This document shows, in pieces, positions 1 through 5,044 of a stretch of DNA of 5,044 nt (its first letter is position 1; each line of letters starts with the position of its first letter). Origin of the DNA: Desulfuromonadales bacterium (GTDB lineage Bacteria; Desulfobacterota; Desulfuromonadia; Desulfuromonadales; UBA2294). A program made the position numbers and the translations under genes. The DNA lies in the NCBI GenBank assembly GCA_014859615.1, contig JACUTX010000188.1, forward strand, positions 1-5,044, given 5' to 3'. Below the pieces are notes generated by a model that saw only the letters and a program-made list of their open reading frames with translations, searched no databases and was not told the origin of the DNA.

Positions 1-1
1 T

Positions 2-1147
2 TTATTCTTTAACAAGGATTGCAATATTTTCGAAGCTTAAGGCGCTCTCATGGTCAAATTTCAGACCGAGACGCGCCGGCCCATCGGGCGGGGTGTTGAT
101 ATGGCAGACGGTCGTCCAGACTTCGCGGTTGCCGGGCCAGAACGGCTTGCGAAAGCGCAGGAATAAAGGCGTCTCCAGCGCAAAGTGGTGTTCGCATTCG
201 ATGGCGATACCGTACGGGCTGATATTGTGGCTGACGGCTGGCAAGAACGGGGCTTTGCCGGTCAGGGAGTATTCGACGACCGCATACCGCTTGCGGCGGG
301 AACCCTGCCGCGGCGTCCTCTGCTTGTTGAGCAGTTGCGGTGAGATGGCGTTACGGAACAGCTTCGCCTTGTACAGCTCGCTGTCGGCCCGCCGCAGCAG
401 TTCATTGGCGGTTTCGGTTAATGATTCATGCATGGCGAAACCGGCGCTGATGGTGAGGTTTTTTCGGTCGAGGTGCTGCTGGCCAGCGATATCGAGAGCT
501 TCGATATTATGCCGGATCCGGTCGGTGATGATAAACGTCTGTTCGGCGGTGACATGGGAGAGGACGATGCCGAACTCTTCGCCGCCGTAACGCGCCGCCA
601 CATCCCCTTCGCGCACCCCGGCGAGGATCGTTTGGGCGACCTGCTGCAGGGCGAGGTCGCCTGCGACATGGCCGCACCGGTCATTATACTGTTTGAAATG
701 ATCAAGATCGAACAGGACGCAGCCGACCATGGTCTCCTCTGTCTGAGGACGTTGGCTGATCATCTTTTTGAGATGGGTTTTGAAATACGACTGATTGAAC
801 AGTCCGGTCAGTCCATCCTGGATCGATGCCATCTGGATCTTTTTCAGGTGGTTCGCTTCAACGATGCGCGGATCATGCAGTTCGCGGACGACCTGGTGCA
901 GGTAGTCCAGAAGCGCAGGGCGCAGACCGTTTTTCTGCCGTTCACGGATCAGCACCAGCTCGCGATGATCGATCGCCTCTTGCCAGTATCGGGCGGCGGT
1001 ATCAACCTGGAACGATTTTCCGACCAGATGGAGCAGCGCCTCCTGATAGACCAGGTTGCCGTGCTGGCTTGAGAGTTCAGTCAATCCTGAAATCAGACTG
1101 CAGTCATCCTTGCAGGCTGCAAACAGATCCTCTATGGTAGATTTCAT
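2..1147 (-). CDS. Diguanylate cyclase with GGDEF and C-terminal PilZ domains
   Basis: This 381-residue protein has no membrane segment or signal peptide, so it should be cytoplasmic. It is predicted to condense two GTP into cyclic di-GMP. Residues 1-105 are mostly helical and match no domain I can name. The GGDEF domain spans about 106-270. It opens with DGLTGLFN (111-118), has the metal-binding segment FDLDHFKQYND (first Asp 147), and has the active-site loop RYGGEEF with GGEEF at 188-192. The inhibitory site RxxD is intact (R179, D182), so product feedback is likely. The PilZ domain spans about 280-378. It has Arg-rich RQGSR/RRKR (280-287), the NxSxxG motif NISPYG (308-313) and the closing strand GLKF (361-364), which suggests it binds the product. 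The start was chosen because its ATG overlaps the TGA of the upstream channel gene as ATGA, with a weak GGAC five bases upstream. A longer frame reaching 1249 would run 34 codons into the channel gene and is not credible. Cyclase activity is a confident family call. The N-terminal input and the PilZ role are inferred. Confidence 0.93.
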   Translation of the reverse strand: MKSTIEDLFAACKDDCSLISGLTELSSQHGNLVYQEALLHLVGKSFQVDTAARYWQEAIDHRELVLIRERQKNGLRPALLDYLHQVVRELHDPRIVEANHLKKIQMASIQDGLTGLFNQSYFKTHLKKMISQRPQTEETMVGCVLFDLDHFKQYNDRCGHVAGDLALQQVAQTILAGVREGDVAARYGGEEFGIVLSHVTAEQTFIITDRIRHNIEALDIAGQQHLDRKNLTISAGFAMHESLTETANELLRRADSELYKAKLFRNAISPQLLNKQRTPRQGSRRKRYAVVEYSLTGKAPFLPAVSHNISPYGIAIECEHHFALETPLFLRFRKPFWPGNREVWTTVCHINTPPDGPARLGLKFDHESALSFENIAILVKE

Positions 1148-2271
1148 TGTCGTCCGTTTTCGCTGGCGGCTAGCGGGTTGTCGTTCTGTTTCGAAAGATA
1201 GATGGTCCGGCTCGGGAAGGCGATCTCCAACCCCAGTTCTTCGAGGCACTCCATGATCTGCAGACAGAGGCTTTGACGTGCATCGAGATATTCACCCCAG
1301 ACGGTGGTGGTGGTGAAACAGTAGACCATGATATCGAGAGACGAGGCGCCGAAGTCTGTGAAGTTGACCAGGAAAAATTTCTGATCGATCGCCGGATGGG
1401 TGGCGAGCAGGGTGCGGATTTTATCAACCGCCGCCGTCATCTGGCTGGGAGTGGTGGCGTAGGTGACGCCGATATTCAGCTTGATTCGCCGGTTTGGCAT
1501 CCGGCTGAAATTGTCGAGGGGGAGGTTGGCGATGATGCTGTTCGGAACCGTAATCAGGGTATTGGCAAAGGTGCGGATTTTTGTCGACCGGAAACCGATC
1601 TCTTCTACCGTCCCTTCCATCTCTCCCCCCTTGATCCAGTCGCCGATTTTAAAAGGTCGATCGAGGATGATCATCATCGAGCCAAAGATATTGGAGAGGG
1701 TATCCTTGGCAGCGAGGGCGACCGCCAGACCACCAATGCCGAGGGAGGCGAGGAGTCCGGAGATGGAGTAACCAAGATTCTGGATAATCATGATGATCGC
1801 CATCATCACAACAAATGTTTTCAGGCTTTTTCGGATGAACGGGAGAAGCTGATCATCGAGAACCGATTCGGTCTTTTTCGCCCAGCCTGCGAGCCAGTGG
1901 TCGAGCAGATCGATCATATTGAAGATCGCCCAACCGAAACAGAACGTGCCCATGACCTTGAGTGCAGCGTTGATCAGCCCCTTGAGGTCGTACGGCTCAG
2001 ACGGCAGATTGAGCAGGCCAAAAGCGATGAAGAGACCGGCGGTCATCAGCAGCAGTTCGAGCGGCTTTTTCAGTCCGGCAACGAAAAGATCGTCGTAAAT
2101 TGTTGCTGTTTTGCTGGTGAAAGGGGTGACGATACGTGTGTAGACGTGCCCCAGAATCTTTTTGCCGATAAGGGTCAGAATCAAAACGCCGAAAGCGGCT
2201 GCAAATTGACCGAGACTGATACCGAGAAAAGCCTGATCCATAAAAGTTATAATTGATTCCAGAAATTCCAT
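1144..2271 (-). CDS. MscS-family small-conductance mechanosensitive ion channel (YnaI-like)
   Basis: This 375-residue inner-membrane protein should open under membrane tension and release ions and small solutes, protecting the cell during hypo-osmotic shock. Hydrophobic segments lie near 22-40, 71-89, 97-122, 151-168 and 171-203. The last is the Gly/Ala-rich pore helix (GIGGLAVALAAKDTLSN, 178-194). It leads into DRPFKIGDWI (204-213), the beta-domain motif GTVEEIGFRSTKIRT (220-234), VPNSIIAN (242-249) and FPSRTIYL (352-359) near the C-terminus, all typical of MscS proteins. By my alignment from memory, the hinge glycine of E. coli MscS (G113) is Asp190 here, in a KDxLSN context as in YnaI/MscM-type channels. 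Five segments and this length also fit that subgroup better than three-segment MscS. The ATG at 2271 was chosen because AAGGA precedes it by six bases. An in-frame GTG at 2331 would add 20 residues but has no ribosome binding site. It is first in an operon and overlaps the cyclase start by four bases. The exact conductance class cannot be read from sequence. Confidence 0.93.
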   Translation of the reverse strand: MEFLESIITFMDQAFLGISLGQFAAAFGVLILTLIGKKILGHVYTRIVTPFTSKTATIYDDLFVAGLKKPLELLLMTAGLFIAFGLLNLPSEPYDLKGLINAALKVMGTFCFGWAIFNMIDLLDHWLAGWAKKTESVLDDQLLPFIRKSLKTFVVMMAIIMIIQNLGYSISGLLASLGIGGLAVALAAKDTLSNIFGSMMIILDRPFKIGDWIKGGEMEGTVEEIGFRSTKIRTFANTLITVPNSIIANLPLDNFSRMPNRRIKLNIGVTYATTPSQMTAAVDKIRTLLATHPAIDQKFFLVNFTDFGASSLDIMVYCFTTTTVWGEYLDARQSLCLQIMECLEELGLEIAFPSRTIYLSKQNDNPLAASENGRQ

Positions 2272-2277
2272 AAAGTA

Positions 2278-2282
2278 TCCTT
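2278..2282 (-). promoter_or_regulatory. Ribosome binding site of the MscS-family gene
   Basis: On the minus strand AAGGA sits six bases (TACTTT) before the ATG at 2271. It decides the start in favour of that ATG over the GTG at 2331, which has no purine-rich element upstream. The same bases lie inside one arm of the inverted repeat 2278-2325. A second AAGGAT copy lies ten bases further upstream (2287-2292) and is too far from the ATG to be the primary site. Confidence 0.75.
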
Positions 2283-2325
2283 GCAAATCCTTGTTTTTAG
2301 CAGATATAGCGACTGATTGCAAGGA
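2278..2325. repeat. 9-bp perfect inverted repeat in the divergent intergenic region
   Basis: TCCTTGCAA (2278-2286) and its exact reverse complement TTGCAAGGA (2317-2325) are separated by 30 bases. The shared core TTGCAA is itself a palindrome, so the two sites can also be read as two copies of one short operator about 39 bp apart centre to centre. The left arm contains the ribosome binding site of the channel gene. If the channel transcript begins upstream of the right arm, the arms could pair and mask that site. If it begins between the arms, only a DNA-binding role remains. Its role is unknown, and a chance match is possible. Confidence 0.5.
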
Positions 2326-2331
2326 AATCAC
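2303..2331 (-). promoter_or_regulatory. Possible sigma-70-like promoter of the channel-cyclase operon
   Basis: On the minus strand a -10-like TATATC (2303-2308, four of six consensus bases) lies 17 bases downstream of a poor -35-like GTGATT (2326-2331, three of six). Transcription would then start near 2296, giving a leader of about 25 bases before the ATG. The spacing is good but the -35 match is weak, so this is only a candidate. Confidence 0.22.
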
Positions 2332-2335
2332 TTTG

Positions 2336-2364
2336 CGGACAAATCGGTCGGTGTGTGGTAAACT
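2336..2364 (+). promoter_or_regulatory. acnA: Possible sigma-70-like promoter of the aconitase gene
   Basis: CGGACA (2336-2341, four of six -35 bases) and TAAACT (2359-2364, four of six -10 bases) are separated by 17 bases. The implied start is near 2371, about 32 bases before the aconitase ATG, in an A/T-rich stretch. It abuts the candidate leftward promoter, so if both are real the two units would share a compact control region. Both hexamers are imperfect. Confidence 0.3.
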
Positions 2365-2390
2365 AGCGAAAAAATTAAAGCTATCGGCAT

Positions 2391-2395
2391 GGAGG
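2391..2395 (+). promoter_or_regulatory. acnA: Ribosome binding site of acnA
   Basis: GGAGG lies seven bases before the ATG at 2403, a near-ideal Shine-Dalgarno element and spacing. The aconitase frame is closed upstream by TAA at 2376-2378 and contains no other ATG before 2403, which fixes the start. Confidence 0.88.
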
Positions 2396-2402
2396 TTTGG
2401 CT

Positions 2403-5044
2403 ATGAACCGTTCTCTTGACAGTTTTGCTACCCGGAGTCGGCTAAAGGTCGGCAGTACAGATTACACGCTATTCAGCCTGAAAAAGTTACTCGAAAACGG
2501 GCATCCTGAAGTGGCGCGATTGCCGCTGACGCTGAAGGTTTTACTGGAGAATCTGTTGCGGTTTGAAGACGGCTCGTCCGTCAAGGCCGAGGATGTTGAC
2601 GCGCTTTTTTCGTGGCTGGATGCGAAGCGCTCGACGCACGAAATCGCCTTTCGCCCGGCCCGGGTGCTGATGCAGGATTTTACCGGGGTGCCGGCCGTGG
2701 TCGATCTGGCGGCGATGCGCGACGCGATGGCGGCGGCCGGTGGTGATGCGACCAGGATCAACCCGCAGGTGCCGGTCGATCTGATCATCGATCACTCGGT
2801 GATGGTCGATCATTACGGCGATGCGAAGGCGTTTCGCGTCAACGTCGAAAAGGAGATGGAGCGCAACCGCGAACGGTACGCTTTTCTGCGCTGGGGTCAG
2901 CTCGCTTTTGACAATTTTCGCGTAGTGCCGCCCGGAACCGGGATCTGTCATCAGGTTAATCTCGAATATCTCGGTCGCACCGTCTGGGTGACCGAGGTTG
3001 ATGGTGAAAAAATCGCCTGCCCCGATAGTCTGGTCGGTACCGACAGTCACACCACCATGATCAATGGTCTGGCGATTCTCGGCTGGGGAGTCGGCGGGAT
3101 CGAGGCGGAGGCGGCGATGCTCGGCCAGCCGGTCTCCATGCTGATCCCTGAAGTGGTCGGTTTTCGTCTCAGTGGAGCGCTGCGCGAAGGGGTTACGGCA
3201 ACGGATCTGGTCTTGACGGTGACCAAAATGCTGCGGGCGTTCGGCGTGGTCGGCAAGTTTGTGGAGTTTTTCGGCAACGGTCTGGCGCAGATGTCACTCG
3301 CCGACCGGGCGACGATTGCCAATATGTCCCCTGAATTCGGCGCAACCTGCGCCTGGTTTCCGATCGATCAGGTCACTCTCGATTATCTGGCTCTCACCGG
3401 TCGAACTGAGGAGACTGTGGCGCTGGTCGAAGCCTATGCCAAGGAGCAGGGGCTGTGGCGTTATGAGGATGCGCCGGAACCGGAATACAGCGCCGTGCTC
3501 GAACTGAATCTCGATACGGTGGTGCCGAGTCTGGCCGGACCGAAACGGCCGCAGGAGCATGTGACCTTGCAATCGATCCGGGCGGCGACCGAGGCGGTCA
3601 TCAATGCTGACGAACCGGCAGCCGGTGTTTTGCTGGCCGACAGCGATTATTCCCTGAAATCAGGCGATGTTGTGATCGCGGCGATTACCTCCTGCACCAA
3701 TACTTCGAACCCGGCAGTCATGGTTGCCGCCGGTCTGGTCGCCCGCAAGGCGCTCAATAAAGGGTTGCAGTGTAAACCGTGGGTCAAAACCTCACTCGCG
3801 CCCGGTTCGAAGGTTGTCACGGCCTACTTTGAGAAGTCCGGGCTGCAGGCCGATCTCGACCGGCTCGGTTTTAATCTGGTCGGTTACGGCTGCACCACCT
3901 GTATCGGCAACTCCGGTCCGCTCGATCCGTCGATCGCTGCAGCAATCAAGGCGGGGAGACTGACCGTCTGCGCCGTTCTCTCCGGCAATCGTAATTTTGA
4001 AGGGCGGGTGCATCCCCTCACCAAGGCGAACTGGCTCGCCTCGCCCCCGCTGGTGGTCGCTTACGCGCTCGCCGGAACCACCCGCATCGACCTGAGCTCG
4101 GAGCCGCTCGGCATCGGCAGTGACGGGCAGCCGGTCTACCTGAAAGATCTCTGGCCGAGTAACGCCGAAGTGAGTGAGCTGGTCGGGCTGGTTTCGGCTG
4201 ACATGTTCCGGGATAAATATTCTGATCTGTTCAGTGGAGATTCCAGCTGGCAGCAGTTGGCGGTCCCCGAAGGGAAGACCTATCTCTGGCAAAACGATTC
4301 GACTTATGTGCAGCAGCCTTCTTTTTTTGCCGTGCCAAAGCGGATCAAAACCGGCCTCGACGGTTTTGAAGGGGGGCGGATTCTGGCCCTGCTCGGTGAT
4401 TCAATTACCACGGATCATATCTCCCCCGCCGGTGCAATCATGCCGGAGAGTCCGGCTGGCCGATATCTGCAGGAGCACGGGATCGTCCCGGACGATTTTA
4501 ACTCTTACGGCTCACGGCGCGGAAATCATAAGGTGATGGTCCGCGGCACCTTTGCCAATATCCGTCTGCAGAACGAAATGGTCCCCGGCACCGAAGGTGG
4601 TTTTACCCGGCATATCCCGAGCGGTGACGAACTGTCGATCTTTGATGCCGCGATGCGCTACCGCGATGAAAAGACCCCTTTGGTGATTGTCGCCGGCAAG
4701 GAGTACGGCTCCGGTTCGAGCCGTGACTGGGCCGCCAAAGGGACGCTTTTGCTCGGTGTCCGGGCGGTGCTGGCCGAGAGTTTTGAGCGGATTCACCGCT
4801 CCAACCTTCTCGGTATGGGGATTTTGCCGTTGCAGTTCAAGGCCGGGATGACCCGCCAGAGTCTGAAACTCGACGGAACAGAGACCGTGGTCCTTAAATC
4901 TTCAGCCACGCTTGCTGCGGGAGAAGAAGTGACCCTGACAATCGGTCGTGCGGATGGACGGAGCGAAGAGATCAAGGCTCTTTGCCGGATCGATACCGCC
5001 AACGAGGTGGAGTACTACAACAGCGGCGGCATTCTCAATTATGT
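2403..5044 (+). CDS. acnA: Aconitate hydratase A (AcnA/IRP1-type), C-terminus cut by window edge
   Basis: This cytoplasmic [4Fe-4S] enzyme interconverts citrate and isocitrate through cis-aconitate in the TCA cycle. The window shows 880 residues in one uninterrupted frame, ending at GGILNY. E. coli AcnA is 891 residues, so only about ten codons should be missing. The three cluster cysteines are C431 (in TSCTNTSNP), C497 and C500 (in YGCTTCIGNSG), with the same 66- and 3-residue spacing as E. coli AcnA. Other active-site positions by family comparison are all present: Q91, D130-H131, H183, D214-S215-H216, N307, E311, N529-R530, R535, SRRGN (704-708) and catalytic S772 with R774 in GSGSSRD. The swivel domain starts near GDSITTDHISPAG (665-677). 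The N-terminus and length fit AcnA rather than the 2-methylisocitrate dehydratase AcnD. The gene stands alone here, divergent from the channel-cyclase operon. Proteins of this family can bind mRNA when the cluster is lost. Whether this one does is unknown. Confidence 0.97.
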   Translation, partial: MNRSLDSFATRSRLKVGSTDYTLFSLKKLLENGHPEVARLPLTLKVLLENLLRFEDGSSVKAEDVDALFSWLDAKRSTHEIAFRPARVLMQDFTGVPAVVDLAAMRDAMAAAGGDATRINPQVPVDLIIDHSVMVDHYGDAKAFRVNVEKEMERNRERYAFLRWGQLAFDNFRVVPPGTGICHQVNLEYLGRTVWVTEVDGEKIACPDSLVGTDSHTTMINGLAILGWGVGGIEAEAAMLGQPVSMLIPEVVGFRLSGALREGVTATDLVLTVTKMLRAFGVVGKFVEFFGNGLAQMSLADRATIANMSPEFGATCAWFPIDQVTLDYLALTGRTEETVALVEAYAKEQGLWRYEDAPEPEYSAVLELNLDTVVPSLAGPKRPQEHVTLQSIRAATEAVINADEPAAGVLLADSDYSLKSGDVVIAAITSCTNTSNPAVMVAAGLVARKALNKGLQCKPWVKTSLAPGSKVVTAYFEKSGLQADLDRLGFNLVGYGCTTCIGNSGPLDPSIAAAIKAGRLTVCAVLSGNRNFEGRVHPLTKANWLASPPLVVAYALAGTTRIDLSSEPLGIGSDGQPVYLKDLWPSNAEVSELVGLVSADMFRDKYSDLFSGDSSWQQLAVPEGKTYLWQNDSTYVQQPSFFAVPKRIKTGLDGFEGGRILALLGDSITTDHISPAGAIMPESPAGRYLQEHGIVPDDFNSYGSRRGNHKVMVRGTFANIRLQNEMVPGTEGGFTRHIPSGDELSIFDAAMRYRDEKTPLVIVAGKEYGSGSSRDWAAKGTLLLGVRAVLAESFERIHRSNLLGMGILPLQFKAGMTRQSLKLDGTETVVLKSSATLAAGEEVTLTIGRADGRSEEIKALCRIDTANEVEYYNSGGILNY

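Larger units (their letters stand above)
2272..2402. other. Divergent intergenic region between the channel operon and acnA
   Basis: This 131-bp gap is visibly richer in A/T than the flanking genes and is the only non-coding stretch in the window. It must contain the start signals for both units. Besides the ribosome binding sites, inverted repeat and weak promoter-like hexamers listed separately, it has a 7-bp direct repeat ATCCTTG (2277-2283 and 2287-2293). I see no terminator hairpin, riboswitch-like fold, tRNA or small gene in it. Confidence 0.7.

Noticed and set aside
428..1072. A 214-codon open frame on the plus strand, antisense to the cyclase gene
   Set aside because: It has no recognisable domain and lies opposite conserved GGDEF coding sequence, so it is best explained as a shadow.
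1148..1249. N-terminal extension of the cyclase by 34 residues to a start at 1249
   Set aside because: The extension lies entirely within the channel coding sequence and is low-complexity Arg/Pro-rich. The ATG at 1147 overlaps the channel stop codon in the classic coupled arrangement.
1273..2256. A 327-codon open frame on the plus strand, antisense to the channel gene
   Set aside because: Its product is rich in Asp, Gly, Arg and His without any recognisable domain, and it lies wholly opposite a clear MscS gene. It is a shadow frame kept open by the composition of the real gene.
2389..2406. A five-codon frame (Met-Glu-Val-Trp-Leu-stop) ending as ATGA over the acnA start, a possible leader peptide
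   Set aside because: Its ATG overlaps the acnA Shine-Dalgarno element and has no ribosome binding site of its own. So short a frame is expected by chance.
2541..3050. Minus-strand open frames inside acnA, including this one of 169 codons and another at 3792-4292
   Set aside because: They are antisense to invariant aconitase active-site sequence, have no family signature, and show no convincing independent start signals.
2403..5044. 2-methylisocitrate dehydratase AcnD as the identity of the rightward gene
   Set aside because: The N-terminus, the length near 890 residues and the cysteine spacing follow AcnA/IRP1, and no methylcitrate-cycle gene is visible nearby.

Overview
The window holds three protein genes in two divergent transcription units, with a single AT-rich gap of 131 bp between them. 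There is no RNA gene, mobile element, CRISPR array or other long non-coding stretch. Gene density, Shine-Dalgarno starts and a 4-bp gene overlap show it is bacterial. The guess of a Gram-negative deltaproteobacterium of the Desulfuromonas/Geobacter type is an inference. It rests on the moderately high G+C content, the IRP1/AcnA-type aconitase, and the remembered resemblance of the cyclase N-terminus to deltaproteobacterial GGDEF proteins. The sequence alone does not settle it.

Left half, minus strand (2-2271): a two-gene operon. The first gene (1144-2271) encodes a 375-residue MscS-family mechanosensitive channel with about five membrane segments and a YnaI-like pore. The second (2-1147) encodes a 381-residue diguanylate cyclase with an unnamed helical N-terminus, a GGDEF domain with an intact inhibitory site, and a C-terminal PilZ domain. 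Stop and start overlap as ATGA, so the two are probably translationally coupled. The cyclase stop codon lies just inside the left edge.

Gap (2272-2402): it carries the channel's ribosome binding site, a 9-bp inverted repeat that includes that site, weak promoter-like hexamers on both strands, and a strong ribosome binding site for the rightward gene.

Right half, plus strand (2403-5044): aconitate hydratase A, complete except for roughly the last ten codons, which run off the right edge. All recognisable cluster and active-site residues are present.

The channel and the cyclase plausibly form a unit linking membrane tension or osmotic state to cyclic di-GMP, although nothing in the sequence proves a functional link. 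Aconitase is a housekeeping TCA enzyme, and its divergent placement need not be functional. I see no clear new system. The points most worth following are the coupled channel-cyclase pair, the cyclase's two potential cyclic di-GMP binding sites, and the inverted repeat over the channel's ribosome binding site.
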